Below are positions 19,885-30,101 of a DNA stretch of 64,000 bases, piece by piece. Under the pieces are notes generated by a model. It did not search any database and was not told the origin of the DNA. It saw only the letters and a list, made by a program, of their open reading frames with translations. How positions within the stretch are numbered: the first letter of the stretch is position 1; each line of letters opens with the position of its first letter. The position numbers and the translations under genes were made by a program. Source of the stretch: Rhizobium sp. 32-5/1 (GTDB lineage Bacteria > Pseudomonadota > Alphaproteobacteria > Rhizobiales > Rhizobiaceae); NCBI RefSeq assembly GCF_029537235.1, contig NZ_CP120638.1, positions 1,612,001 through 1,676,000 of the forward strand, in the 5' to 3' direction.

Positions 19885-22800
19885 TCATCTGCGCCAGTAT
19901 AGTATTTTCACATCAATACTAACTGAGCTCGATGTTGCGGTACCGGTGCGCTCAATCACAAGCTTGTAGTTATTAGTTCCAGCGTTGGTAGTGGAATGAA
20001 TACGGAAGGCGTCTATTCCCCCGGCCGTATTACCGGAGCTATAGCTTATAGAAAACGAGTAGGCTGTCGAACCAGTCGTAGTATTAACAACGCTTACGTT
20101 GAAATTCCCCGAGGCGCCGGAACCTGCGGAGATACTATAACTTCCAGTTATTGAGATTAGCGCTGGGCTACCAGCCATCAGTGATGTCAGAGCTACAGTA
20201 TCCGCGGGATCACCAAGCGCAGTGGCACTCATTGCGGCCGATGCTGTCACTGCATTAGCCGCAATATTTGAAGTGCCAACGGTCAAAGTTCCGATGATTG
20301 CATTTGAGATGTTGACCGAACCAAGCGTGGCGGAGATCGCCGAAAGGCTTGTCACGTTCATCTTATCAGCGGTGATCGAATTGGCCGCTATTTTGTCAGC
20401 AGTGATACCGCCGTCGACGATAAGATTTCCCCCGTAACGTTTGCGGATAAACACACCACCGAAATAAGCAATTTGCGAGCCTCCTGCTATTCGACGGAAG
20501 CGAACTCGTATAGCTCTTTGGCTACCCGAGACCGTGAAGTTAACGCCAACTCGTGTTGAAGATGAAGTATCAGTCTTGTCAGCGATGGTAGTGAAAGTGG
20601 CGTCCGAAGTGACAACCCCTGCGGCGTCGATTGTGCCATAGTTGATGTAGGCAATTACTCTACCAGCGCCTACCGCTGTGGTGGCCATGTTGACGGATAT
20701 CTCAGCATAGTAATCGCCGGACTCGACTGTTATCCATTGTGAATAAGTATTCTGTTCGCTAGCAGAAACGGGAAGCGCCATCGCGTTCTTACCGCGATTT
20801 ACGTTAGACGTGCCGCTAAAGGTGACAGCGCTACCAGTGTAGAATCCATCCGTAGCGACGAAATCGTAATCAGGATAGACGTTACTGAAATCAGTAAGTG
20901 TTAGCTCCCTAGCCGTGATAGCATTCGCTGCAATGTTGTTGGCGCCAATCGTGTCAGCGGCAATCTTGGCTCCTGTGATAGTTGATGCAGCAATATCTGC
21001 CGCGACGATAGTTCCTGCGGCAATCTTACCTGCAATGATTGCACCCGCAGCAATCTTTGTAGCGGTGACTGCACTCGTTGCGATTTCGGTGGCAGTGATT
21101 GCGTTTGCAGCGATCTTACTTGTGATAACCGCGTCGGCTGCAATCTTGTCCGATGTAATGGCTGAAGCAGCTAACAGACCTGTTGTAATGGCCCCCGCTG
21201 CAATCTCGGTTGCGCTAATAGCTCCCGCTGCAATCTTACCTGCAACGACCGAGTTGGCAGCCAATTCGCTTGATGTAATTGCAAGGGCTGCAATTTGGGT
21301 AGCGGTAATCGTATTGGATGCTATCTGAGCAGCCGTGATGCTATTCGCTACAATCTTTGCAGCGGTAAGAGTACCATCGACGATCAGTTCTGCGCCTTCG
21401 GCTTTTCTAAGAGAGACGCGGTCAACGACGAGGAATCTAGTTCCAGAATTGTTATTATGGTAGATAGAGACTTTACAATATGTCGCCCCAGCGGGAACGG
21501 TAGCGATCCCCGAACGCTTAGTCCAGGTCAGAGGTATTGTGTTGTTACTAACCACATCCGTGAAGACTGGGCTTGCAAGAGCTGTTTTGGTTCTATCGTA
21601 CCAAGTTAGTCTGTAGTAAAGGCCGCTTGTGCCACCAGCGTCTGTGGTTCTGACACTGATATCCCAAGCAAGACTATCACCCGTTGTTACGGGGATGAAG
21701 TCCTTTGTTCTAATCCACATTTGGAGGTTAGTTCCTCCAATTATTCCGTTGTCAAGAACGATTGCGCGGCCACCAGTCTGCGCGTCACCGGTCCACATCC
21801 ACACCTGAGGATCAGTGCCCGCCGCTGGACCAGCATTCCGGATTACGTAATTGCCATCCCAAATATCAGTAGGAATGGATTGATCAAATGCCCCGTCGGG
21901 GATGAAGTTCTCAAAGTCGACTAGGACCAATTGCTTGGCCGTAATGGCGTTCGCCGCAATGTTTGAAGCAACGATAGCGTCCGCTGCAACTTTACCGGCG
22001 ACCACACTGTTGGCAGCCAACTCGTTTGCCGTCACAGCGCTAGCAGCCAGCTTTACGGTTGTGATTGCACCGGAGGCGATTTCAGCGGCAGTAATAGTCC
22101 CGGCAACAATCTTTGCAGCGGTTACGCTATCTGAAGCCAGCTCACTTGTCGTAATGGCGTTCGCCGCGATCTCCGCCGCTGTAATGGTGTTGGCTGCGAT
22201 ATGGGCAGCAACAATCGTTCCGTCTACAATTAGTTCGCCTGCATTCTTACGCTGAACTCTGACAGCACCGATTCTATAAGATCCGGTTGTCAAGGCAGTA
22301 AGTGTTTGTACATCAACCCATGCGTAGACAGCCCCTGCGGGCACAACAAGCGTTCCTGAAGCCTTAGTGGTGTAACTTGTGTCTGAAGGAGTAAATGTGG
22401 CTATATTGACTTGGCCCACATATGTACTTCCATCGGCTTCCATAAATCTTATTCTAAAATTAAGATTACCATCAGGCGATGATATGGCCCTTGCAGTAAC
22501 CGACCCCATAAATGTAGTTCCTGGCACAACCGGAAACACATTAGCATTCCTAGTCGTCGCAGTAGTTCCTGTGGACAGCGACATGTAGTTATCGCCTATG
22601 AAGGCAAGCGAAGGGGCTCCTGTGACAATAGTAGCATTAGCGCCTTTGACCCAAGAGACGTCACCATCAGCAAAAGTAGGGTTCTCTACATAGTTGGTAA
22701 AGTCCGCCATTACCAATTTATCTGCAGTGATGGTTTTGGCTGCGATATTACTAGCAACGATCGCATTTGCTGCAATCTTACCGGCAACCACACTATTGGC

Positions 22801-25800
22801 CGCAAGTTCGTTTGCCGTCACTGCCCCCGCCGCCAGCTTTGCGGTACTAATTGCCCCTGCTGCGATCTCTGTCGCAGTGATAGTACCTGCGACAATCTTA
22901 GCGGCGGTCACGCTGCCAGCAGCCAATTCGCTGGTCGTGATGGCGTTAGCAGCAATTTCATTTGCAGTGATTGTATTGGCGGCAATAAGAGCTGCTGTGA
23001 TAGTATTCGCTGCAATGTGTGCTGCAACAATGGTGCCGTCTACAATTAGCTCAGCCCCTTCCGACTTGCGCAAGTAGACCCGATCAATGATCAAGTAGCG
23101 AGTTGTTGCGGGGCTGTGATATATTCTGACTTTGCAATACTTTGCGCCTGTAGGTATCGCAACCTTGCCGCTTCGTTTAGTCCAAGCAGAGGGGATTGGT
23201 TGATTAGAAAGTACATCGTTATAAACTGGCGAGGCGAGTGCAACCTTGTCTTTATCATACCACCAAATTCTGTAATAAAGACCTGTAGCAGAAGAGCCGT
23301 CATTAGTTTTAATTCCAATTCCCCAGGAAAGGTGGTCGTCTTCTGTTACAGGTATGAAATCCTTAGTCTCTATCCAAAGCTGGATTGCTGTACCGCCACT
23401 GACACCATTATCTAGAACTAAAGCCTTACCGCCTGTCTGTGTACTTCCGGTATATGTCCAAATCTTCGGTGCGCTGCCCGCCCCTGCATCATTGTAAACA
23501 GTATGACTTCCGTTCCAGATGTCAGCTGGAATAGCCTGCTCAAATTGCCCATCAGGTATGAAGTTTTCAAAGTCGGCAAGGATCAACTGACGAGCACTAA
23601 TAACATTGGATGCGATATTATTAGCTACGACCGAGTTAGCCTGCAGCTTAGCTGTAGAAATTGAGTTGTCCGCTATCTTGGTCTGGGTAACAGCATTCGA
23701 AGCCAGAGCCGCTGCATCAATCGCTAAGGCGGCAACTTTAGCAGAAGTTATGGCATTATCCGCTATTTGAGCGGTAAGAATGGTTCCCGTCAGATCGACG
23801 GTTGGAATGCTGGCGACATAAGCAGAGCCGCTCCAACGATATAGCTTCCCGTTCACCGTGACAACTTCAGTAGTCTTTGTAACAGGGACGACCGCTCCCG
23901 CGATAACCCCTACGGGCTCAATGCCAGAAGCAAACTTGGCTGTAGATACGGCGGCATCTACAATTTTTGCAGAAGTAATAGCACTATCAGCAATATTTGC
24001 TGCTTGAACAGCAAGGTCTGCAAGTTTAGCGTTCGTTATTGCATCATCTGCGATCTGGGCAGTAAGGATGGTTCCAGTCAGATCGACTGTTGGAACACTC
24101 GCAACATAGGCGGAACCATTCCAACGATAGAGCTTTCCATTTACCGTGACGACTTCAGTTGTTTTGGTTACTGGAACAACAGCCCCGGCTATGATGCCAA
24201 CGGGCTCAATACCTGAAGCAAACTTCGTAGTCGTGACAGCCGCATCGGCGATCTTTGCTGCCGTGATTGCACTGTCCGCAATATTGCCAACCTGCACAGC
24301 AAGATCGGCTAGTTTCGCGTTTGTGATCGCATCGTCGGCGATCTGTGCAGTGCTGACTGTTCCAACGAAGTCCGTGGTCGGGACGCCGGCAGTGTAAGCG
24401 GTGCCATTCCAACGGTATATCTTGCCGTTAACAAGAACCACATCAGTTGTCTTGGTTGTCGGAACGATAGCGCCTGCAATGATGCCGACCGGCTGGATAC
24501 CAGCGGCGAACTTGGTGGCATCAATGGCGGCTGCCGCCATCTTTGCACCCGTAACGGCAGCATCTGCGATCTTTGCGCTGATGACGGCGCTGTTGGCGAT
24601 AATGTCGGCAGTGACAGCGGCAACCTGAAGTTTGGCCGTCGTGACAGCCTGATCGGCAAGCTTCAGACTTGTGACAGCCTCGTTCGCGATTTTGGACGCC
24701 GTGATTGCGGCATCGGCGATCTTAGTGACCGTGATCGATCCATCGAGGACACTGAGGTTCCCCGTCGATGTCAGCGTCGTGATCCATGCCGTAAATGTTT
24801 TGAACCGATCCGGAACGGTCGTGATCGTTGCCCGCGCGGTGTAAGCCTTTCCGGACGCGACGTTCTTCGTCGTGACATAGAAACCCTTCTCAGGGTCCAC
24901 AGACTGATCTTCATAGACCGTCACGTCTCCGGCCGCCGTATAGAAAAACCGAACCGCCGTGATTGTAGGGTCCTGCGGCGGCGTCCAGGTGAAACGAAGG
25001 CAAGGCACTTGCGATCCACTGGCGCCCTGAACCAGTCCGGCCTCTACATTGAAACCGGCAACCGTCGAAAGAAGCGACGGATTGATGGTCGGCGCCGGCG
25101 GGATGACGATCGGGCCCGGATCGATATCGCCGTCATCATAGATATCAGCGTTGGTTTCGGCGAGCACGAGAGTAAAGCGAAACTGCTCATCAGCCTGCCA
25201 TTCTGTAATCAGCCAGGTCACCCCTTGAAACGTGACCCACTCGCCCTCCGAAACTGCCAGACCCACGCGTCGGCTGACCGGCACTGTGGCCGTTCCGCCG
25301 CGCCGGTTCTGGCGATAGCGGATGTTCAGCAGGTATTGCGCGATGTCAGGGTCCGTCACCTGCAGGAAGTCGTTGGCGGTCTGCCGCGGACGACCGTCGG
25401 CCGCAACGTCCGCATTGACATAGACCGGCGTCAGGCTCTCTTCCGCCCAGTTGCTTTCGATCGACGTGAACTGCCCCGAAATGTAGTTGTAAAGATCGAA
25501 AGCCGACTTGCGACGCTGGACCTGCTGGGCCCGATCGACAGGAATGTCGGAAGCAGTAATGTCCAGAACCGGGACCTGCGGCGCCCCGGGGATGATGCCC
25601 GACAGGCCTCGACGATTGAGCCCATAGCCCGCCATCGCGTCGTCGAACTCTTTTAGGACCTCGGTATGATCCATGCCACTATCGACATAGATAGCACTCT
25701 CGTAAGTCTTCTTCCCCTCGCGAACTGTGTCGCAAACATTCATCGCCACGAAGTAGGTGCTGAGGTCGATCTGCCCGATCGACTTGCCCTCGCCGATAAT

Positions 25801-26565
25801 GGTCCGGCCGGAAATCAATCCCCTGATCCCAAGCTGGTAGTTCAGCCGCTGCAGCGCAGGGCTTTTGGAAAAGACCCATGTCGATGGCGTCGCGAGGCGC
25901 TGCGAACCCGACCCGCCGGCAACCGTAGAGTCCTTTCGCGGGTCGTAGAGCCGCAGTCCACGCAAAACCCATTCGAAATCCGGCCGGCCCTTCGGAAACA
26001 GATCGGCGCTGTAGGTCCGCTCGACCACGACATAGGCATGCCCGGCGCAAACGCTGGTGGACTTCCAGTTCTGGCCCAGGCTGGCGGTGTCGCTAACCAG
26101 CTTTGCATCGACACCCTGCCCTGGACGTCCATCATAGAACCGGATGGACACTGCATCGCCAAAACCGGTAATCCCATAATGGGCATGCTCGTTGCCGATG
26201 ATCGTGCGCGCAACAAGCTCGTGCTTTTCACCGTAGAAATAGACATACGGTTCCAGCCCGTCGCACCATCCATTCGACAAGAGGAAAACATCGGCATTGA
26301 CCTTGTTGCCCGATCCCCATTTTGCGTAAAAGAGTCGATGACCGACGACCTTGCCTGTCCCGAACATGGCGCCGGCCGGCACATTCGCCCCGAACTGCAC
26401 CTCGCCTTGAACGGCCGTGTATTTCTGCTTTTTCGGGCGATTGAGGTAGCTGATGGCAAGCTGTGCACCGAACGCAAGCGCAGATGAGATCAGTGACGTT
26501 GCCAGCGCTGCGCCGGCAAAAAGCGCGCCGCTGATAGCGGTCGCAATCGCTGTAAAAATGGCCAT
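19885..26565 (-). CDS. Tail tip (J/host-specificity-like) protein with extensive fibre repeats
   Basis: 2,226 residues. Residues 1-~480 form a baseplate-hub/host-specificity domain (N-terminal glycine/alanine-rich hydrophobic segment, then hub-like sequence through QYLLNIRYRQNRRGG and WVTFQGVTWLITEWQ). An Fn3-like linker follows (~490-610). The rest alternates short AIT..KIAA..-type repeats with three units of 96 residues and four larger beta-rich domains (about residues 1000-1170, 1290-1445, 1555-1730, 1890-2045) that look like carbohydrate-binding modules; the first and third are clearly homologous to each other. The part encoded at 19.9-24.7 kb is visibly AT-richer than the hub. It should contact the host surface. 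Position just after an NlpC/P60-like gene matches GTA gp15 and lambda J. Confidence 0.88.
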   Translation of the reverse strand: MAIFTAIATAISGALFAGAALATSLISSALAFGAQLAISYLNRPKKQKYTAVQGEVQFGANVPAGAMFGTGKVVGHRLFYAKWGSGNKVNADVFLLSNGWCDGLEPYVYFYGEKHELVARTIIGNEHAHYGITGFGDAVSIRFYDGRPGQGVDAKLVSDTASLGQNWKSTSVCAGHAYVVVERTYSADLFPKGRPDFEWVLRGLRLYDPRKDSTVAGGSGSQRLATPSTWVFSKSPALQRLNYQLGIRGLISGRTIIGEGKSIGQIDLSTYFVAMNVCDTVREGKKTYESAIYVDSGMDHTEVLKEFDDAMAGYGLNRRGLSGIIPGAPQVPVLDITASDIPVDRAQQVQRRKSAFDLYNYISGQFTSIESNWAEESLTPVYVNADVAADGRPRQTANDFLQVTDPDIAQYLLNIRYRQNRRGGTATVPVSRRVGLAVSEGEWVTFQGVTWLITEWQADEQFRFTLVLAETNADIYDDGDIDPGPIVIPPAPTINPSLLSTVAGFNVEAGLVQGASGSQVPCLRFTWTPPQDPTITAVRFFYTAAGDVTVYEDQSVDPEKGFYVTTKNVASGKAYTARATITTVPDRFKTFTAWITTLTSTGNLSVLDGSITVTKIADAAITASKIANEAVTSLKLADQAVTTAKLQVAAVTADIIANSAVISAKIADAAVTGAKMAAAAIDATKFAAGIQPVGIIAGAIVPTTKTTDVVLVNGKIYRWNGTAYTAGVPTTDFVGTVSTAQIADDAITNAKLADLAVQVGNIADSAITAAKIADAAVTTTKFASGIEPVGIIAGAVVPVTKTTEVVTVNGKLYRWNGSAYVASVPTVDLTGTILTAQIADDAITNAKLADLAVQAANIADSAITSAKIVDAAVSTAKFASGIEPVGVIAGAVVPVTKTTEVVTVNGKLYRWSGSAYVASIPTVDLTGTILTAQIADNAITSAKVAALAIDAAALASNAVTQTKIADNSISTAKLQANSVVANNIASNVISARQLILADFENFIPDGQFEQAIPADIWNGSHTVYNDAGAGSAPKIWTYTGSTQTGGKALVLDNGVSGGTAIQLWIETKDFIPVTEDDHLSWGIGIKTNDGSSATGLYYRIWWYDKDKVALASPVYNDVLSNQPIPSAWTKRSGKVAIPTGAKYCKVRIYHSPATTRYLIIDRVYLRKSEGAELIVDGTIVAAHIAANTITAALIAANTITANEIAANAITTSELAAGSVTAAKIVAGTITATEIAAGAISTAKLAAGAVTANELAANSVVAGKIAANAIVASNIAAKTITADKLVMADFTNYVENPTFADGDVSWVKGANATIVTGAPSLAFIGDNYMSLSTGTTATTRNANVFPVVPGTTFMGSVTARAISSPDGNLNFRIRFMEADGSTYVGQVNIATFTPSDTSYTTKASGTLVVPAGAVYAWVDVQTLTALTTGSYRIGAVRVQRKNAGELIVDGTIVAAHIAANTITAAEIAANAITTSELASDSVTAAKIVAGTITAAEIASGAITTVKLAASAVTANELAANSVVAGKVAADAIVASNIAANAITAKQLVLVDFENFIPDGAFDQSIPTDIWDGNYVIRNAGPAAGTDPQVWMWTGDAQTGGRAIVLDNGIIGGTNLQMWIRTKDFIPVTTGDSLAWDISVRTTDAGGTSGLYYRLTWYDRTKTALASPVFTDVVSNNTIPLTWTKRSGIATVPAGATYCKVSIYHNNNSGTRFLVVDRVSLRKAEGAELIVDGTLTAAKIVANSITAAQIASNTITATQIAALAITSSELAANSVVAGKIAAGAISATEIAAGAITTGLLAASAITSDKIAADAVITSKIAANAITATEIATSAVTATKIAAGAIIAGKIAAGTIVAADIAASTITGAKIAADTIGANNIAANAITARELTLTDFSNVYPDYDFVATDGFYTGSAVTFSGTSNVNRGKNAMALPVSASEQNTYSQWITVESGDYYAEISVNMATTAVGAGRVIAYINYGTIDAAGVVTSDATFTTIADKTDTSSSTRVGVNFTVSGSQRAIRVRFRRIAGGSQIAYFGGVFIRKRYGGNLIVDGGITADKIAANSITADKMNVTSLSAISATLGSVNISNAIIGTLTVGTSNIAANAVTASAAMSATALGDPADTVALTSLMAGSPALISITGSYSISAGSGASGNFNVSVVNTTTGSTAYSFSISYSSGNTAGGIDAFRIHSTTNAGTNNYKLVIERTGTATSSSVSIDVKILYWRR
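23650..24520 (-). repeat. Three tandem 288-bp (96-residue) units inside the tail-tip gene
   Basis: The same block (KFA.GI.PVG ... VNGK.YRW.G.AY ... QIAD.AIT.AK.A.LA) recurs three times. Marker bases TTCC occur at 23784, 24072 and 24360, exactly 288 bp apart, and the flanking DNA is closely similar between copies, especially the first two on the map. This indicates recent unequal duplication. Confidence 0.9.
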
Positions 26566-26570
26566 GCTGG

Positions 26571-26969
26571 TCAGCCCACCCGGAACGCGGCGATACAGTC
26601 GGCCAGGAGACGATCACTCCGGCCGGCCTCGGTTTTCGTCACGAAGCGTCCGCCAAGGCATATGCCGCAATGCTCCGCGCCATCAGCAAGCAGCAGCACG
26701 ACCACATCTCCGATACGTGCTTCAGCAGGCGATATCTGCGGCACGTGCTTGGCGAACAGGGAAACGAGGCTTTTGTGCCCACGGCGGCGCAGTGCGCGCT
26801 GCGCGCCCGGCAACGTCCGGTAGCTGCCGGCATATTTTGCCACGAGCTGGGACCCCGTCAGGGCGTCGATCATGCTGCATCCAAGATGGAAGCAATCAGC
26901 CGAACAATAGGCATAGGGGATCGTTAGCTCCGCGTTCAGCGTCGCTTCGACAACTCGAAATCGGTTCAT
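26571..26969 (-). CDS. NlpC/P60-like tail peptidase (DUF6950-type, GTA gp14-like)
   Basis: 132 residues. SADCFHLG near residue 24 gives the catalytic-type D-C pair, and GDVVVLLLADGAEHCGICLGGRFVT near residue 88-110 provides the second active-site region. Proteins of this kind sit in the tail tip and open peptidoglycan during DNA injection. Its place between the GTA gp13-like and gp15-like genes supports the call. Confidence 0.75.
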   Translation of the reverse strand: MNRFRVVEATLNAELTIPYAYCSADCFHLGCSMIDALTGSQLVAKYAGSYRTLPGAQRALRRRGHKSLVSLFAKHVPQISPAEARIGDVVVLLLADGAEHCGICLGGRFVTKTEAGRSDRLLADCIAAFRVG

Positions 26970-26972
26970 GGA

Positions 26973-27557
26973 TTACCTCTGGCCCCATTCCTCGGGGACG
27001 GTGCCAATCGTGGCGGCATATTCGAAGGCCGTGTCAGTGGCGAGATTGTCGAACTGCTGTTCAGCCTGGCTGCGCTTCACCAGCGTCGATCCGCGCGCCG
27101 AACGACCGGGCGGCTGCAGGTTGATGGTCAGCGTCAGGGTACGCTCGCCGCCGCTGATAGCGCCCTTGTTGTAGACGACATCGTCGATCTCGTAGACGCT
27201 GGATACCAGCACGCCGAGAACGGTGTCCGTGTCGGGATCACCCGCAAGATGCGCGATGATGACTGGTGCGTTCGGGTAGTTGAACTCTTCGATCCGGGCG
27301 ATGGCGTCATCCGGATCCGCGACTGGGATATTCGAGAACACAATAGTGCGCGTCGTCACAGCAATACCGAGCGCGCTGGCCATGCTCCCCATCTGCAGGA
27401 AACGGTTCGGCTGATAGGTCAGCCCGTTATAAGTGTAGGGCCGGCCGCCACGGTGGTAGCCAACACTCAAGCCCGGCAAATCGAACCGGACAAGATCAAG
27501 GCGAACGATCCGCCCCTCTTCCACTGCGGCTTCAACGGCAGGATCAAGCGCTGGCAT
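26973..27557 (-). CDS. Phage tail protein, DUF2163-like (GTA gp13-like)
   Basis: About 194 residues. RLDLVRFDLPGLSVGYHRGGRPYTYNGLTYQPNRFLQMG and later LGVLVSSVYEIDDVVYN are typical of the hub-adjacent tail proteins encoded before the NlpC/P60 gene. The start is put at the ATG 27557, 14 bases inside the end of the previous gene, because the sequence upstream in that frame is not protein-like. Probably a tail-tip hub component. Confidence 0.68.
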   Translation of the reverse strand: MPALDPAVEAAVEEGRIVRLDLVRFDLPGLSVGYHRGGRPYTYNGLTYQPNRFLQMGSMASALGIAVTTRTIVFSNIPVADPDDAIARIEEFNYPNAPVIIAHLAGDPDTDTVLGVLVSSVYEIDDVVYNKGAISGGERTLTLTINLQPPGRSARGSTLVKRSQAEQQFDNLATDTAFEYAATIGTVPEEWGQR

Positions 27558-28203
27558 TGAGGAAATACTCCGTGGCGGTGAAGCTGACACTGTAGTTCGG
27601 CCAGCTTTTCGGGAGACCGTAGCTGCCGGGATCAAGTTCCATCACGCAGCTCGGCTTCTCGAAATGGACCGTACATGGCAAAGTGAAGACGCCGGCATCG
27701 AGCCCGTACCGAATGGCAAGCGTGACGATGCCGGAACTGTTTGCGGTTGCGGCAGCCATGATCCGGTGTAGGGATCGCACATTGTTCGACTTGCGAACCT
27801 CGACATAGTCGCCACGGCCCAATTGAAACCCGTTCGGCAGCCCCGAGACCGTGATCGCGCGGCTGTTGATGATGGTCTGTAGCGTCGCATCGCCATTGAA
27901 GGCACCGCCGCCGGCCTTTGTCCCGCTCAGCGGCGCGCTCCCCTGGTACGCGATCGGTCGCGGCCGGTGCACATCGTAGGCAAGTAGATAGGCCCCGTCC
28001 TCGAGCTCCATGCGCAGCGCGTCGAATTCAGCAGCCTCTGCTGTGGTCAGTCGTGACGCAGCGTAGGAGGCAGCCCAATACGGCGTTCCGAAAAACTGCG
28101 TTTCACTCCGGCGCCCGTCCATCATGCTCGTGTCCCGCGGACGCACGGGATCGAACGAGACCTGCGAATAGACGACGGATGGCAAGGTGATCAGCGTCGC
28201 CAT
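27544..28203 (-). CDS. Distal tail protein (GTA gp12-like position)
   Basis: 219 residues, beta-rich, no membrane segment. It occupies the slot between the tape measure and the DUF2163-like gene where siphoviruses of the GTA type encode the distal tail protein (Dit). Its ATG overlaps the tape-measure stop as TGATG. Identification is mainly positional; the sequence itself (EDGAYLLAYDVHRPRPIAYQ; GLPNGFQLGRGDYVEV) resembles other phage tail proteins of rhizobia. Confidence 0.62.
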   Translation of the reverse strand: MATLITLPSVVYSQVSFDPVRPRDTSMMDGRRSETQFFGTPYWAASYAASRLTTAEAAEFDALRMELEDGAYLLAYDVHRPRPIAYQGSAPLSGTKAGGGAFNGDATLQTIINSRAITVSGLPNGFQLGRGDYVEVRKSNNVRSLHRIMAAATANSSGIVTLAIRYGLDAGVFTLPCTVHFEKPSCVMELDPGSYGLPKSWPNYSVSFTATEYFLNASA

Positions 28204-30101
28204 CAGTTTCCGCCATTCTGCTTGTAGGTCTGCTGCGCCTGGTTGTTCCGCCGCACGATCTCGATTGATTGCCCCTGCGCTTCCTGCAGAATGGCGGCCT
28301 TCAACTCAGGCGAAAGCACGATCTCGACCACAGAGCGTTCACTCACGCCTCCAGATGGGGAATTTCCGGCTGCTTTGCTTGGCGCGATGATCCGGCCATG
28401 CGATCCGGGGCTGAAGAATTCCTCTTCATATTCATTGACGCGGTAGATGCGCCCTGGCGATACGTCACCGCCGCCTGCACGCGCGCCGCCAAAGCTGAGC
28501 AGGTTTGGCGAGGTGTTCGATGCAAATTTCGGGCTGGCGCCAGAAGAAAAGCCACCGGCGAGCGCGCTGAACAGGCTGCCAAACAGCCCTTTGCCATTGG
28601 TGCTCGCACTGATCAGTTCCGTCACCAGCGCCGCGACCGCATCGCGCGCATCGAAAGTCCCGTCAATGATGCGGGACATCTGATCGTCCAGCGTATCCCC
28701 GAGGTTCTGCGCAATTTCCTGCGCCCGCTCGCGCTGTTTGGTCAGCGCTTCCTCGGCATCAAGCTCCCGATGCTTCTGCTCGATCAGAACCGAAATCTGC
28801 TGTCCTTCCTTGGAAGCAGCTGTGACGCCGGCTTCACGGAGCGTAAGCAGCTTTTCCTTTTCGACCTCGGAAAGGCCGATGACAGCGATCTCTTCGCGAA
28901 GCGCATCCACAATGGACTGATAGGCCTTGGCCTCCTTTTCCGCTGCGCTTGCGGCCTTGGATTTTCCGCCACCTTTATCTGCGGTGATGATCGGCTCCCA
29001 CGGGGTATCCTTAGGGCGATCCTTAGCCTTACCGCGCTCGTTTAGGACGCCGACGATCTTGGCTTCTTCCTCCGCTAGCAGTCGCAACTGTTCGCGATAG
29101 GCAGCAATCTCGCCTGTAGAACCTGCCAGGCCGGTATTTTTACTGTCCTCAAAACCAAGGGATTTAGCCACATCGGAAAGCTTTCCAACCTCTTCCCGCT
29201 GGTTTTGCTGAGTCTCGAGGATCTTTGTTTCGATATCGAGGCGCTTCATTCCAAGCTCTGCCTGGCGACCTTTCAGGCTACCGTCCATCTGGTCCTGAAA
29301 ATCGCGGAACCCGTCGATGAAATTCATCAGGCTACTCGCAGCGGAGACGATAGCGCCCTTGAGATGGACGCCTACGGTCGTAGTCACAACATTGAATTGT
29401 CGATCGATGTCCTCAGCTGCTTTTAGAAGATCTTCGCTCATCACAAGGCCGAGCTGCCTAGCCTCGTTTCGAGCATCAGAAATCGCCTGAGCCCCGTTTT
29501 TGATGAACCCGGCAAACTGCTCAGCTGCGGTCCCGCCGAAGAGTTCATCCATCACGCGGATCTGAGCGGCCTTGTCGAGATCCTTCAATCGTTCGATGAC
29601 AAGCTGGAACATCTCGGCAGGATCTTTCAAGGCACCAGCAACATCCTTCGCACTAAGCCCTATACGCGCAAAAGACTCTGCTGCAGGGCCGCCGCCAGTC
29701 TGGACAAATTCATCGGCCCGAAGCTGTAGTTCCTTCAGACCGTCTGTGAGCGCATCGACACCAACCTTGTTTTGCTGCGCCGCAAACTTCAGTTCCTGAA
29801 ACGCCTCGAAATCAAGGCCAGCTGTTCGCGCGGCCTTTCCCAGCTCGTTTACCGAGGATACGGCCTCTTGTGTGATGCTGACAAATGCACCGATGCCTAG
29901 AGATGCGGCGAGCCCGCCCGGGCCGCCAGCAAGCAGGCCGCCAAGGGCGCTGGCGCCACCACGGATCCTCGCCGTCATGGCCGTAAACGAGGCCGTCAGT
30001 GACCGCCCGGTGAGAGCGCCTTCTGCGCGGACACGCTTCATCGCTGCGTCGATAGATTTCGTATGCCCGGTAATAGTGACGGGAATATCGGGACGGCTCA
30101 T
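28203..30101 (-). CDS. Tail tape measure protein
   Basis: 632 residues. It begins with a tape-measure N-terminus and a hydrophobic, glycine-rich segment (~45-75, GGASALGGLLAGGPGGLAASLGIGAF), then has long coiled-coil helices (~100-330, 380-470) and an alanine/glycine/serine-rich tail. DALTDGLKELQLRADEF and MDELFGGTAAEQFAGF are typical of tape measures in alphaproteobacterial prophages. Its length sets tail length. It overlaps the reconstructed end of the upstream chaperone gene as ATGA. Confidence 0.9.
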   Translation of the reverse strand: MSRPDIPVTITGHTKSIDAAMKRVRAEGALTGRSLTASFTAMTARIRGGASALGGLLAGGPGGLAASLGIGAFVSITQEAVSSVNELGKAARTAGLDFEAFQELKFAAQQNKVGVDALTDGLKELQLRADEFVQTGGGPAAESFARIGLSAKDVAGALKDPAEMFQLVIERLKDLDKAAQIRVMDELFGGTAAEQFAGFIKNGAQAISDARNEARQLGLVMSEDLLKAAEDIDRQFNVVTTTVGVHLKGAIVSAASSLMNFIDGFRDFQDQMDGSLKGRQAELGMKRLDIETKILETQQNQREEVGKLSDVAKSLGFEDSKNTGLAGSTGEIAAYREQLRLLAEEEAKIVGVLNERGKAKDRPKDTPWEPIITADKGGGKSKAASAAEKEAKAYQSIVDALREEIAVIGLSEVEKEKLLTLREAGVTAASKEGQQISVLIEQKHRELDAEEALTKQRERAQEIAQNLGDTLDDQMSRIIDGTFDARDAVAALVTELISASTNGKGLFGSLFSALAGGFSSGASPKFASNTSPNLLSFGGARAGGGDVSPGRIYRVNEYEEEFFSPGSHGRIIAPSKAAGNSPSGGVSERSVVEIVLSPELKAAILQEAQGQSIEIVRRNNQAQQTYKQNGGN

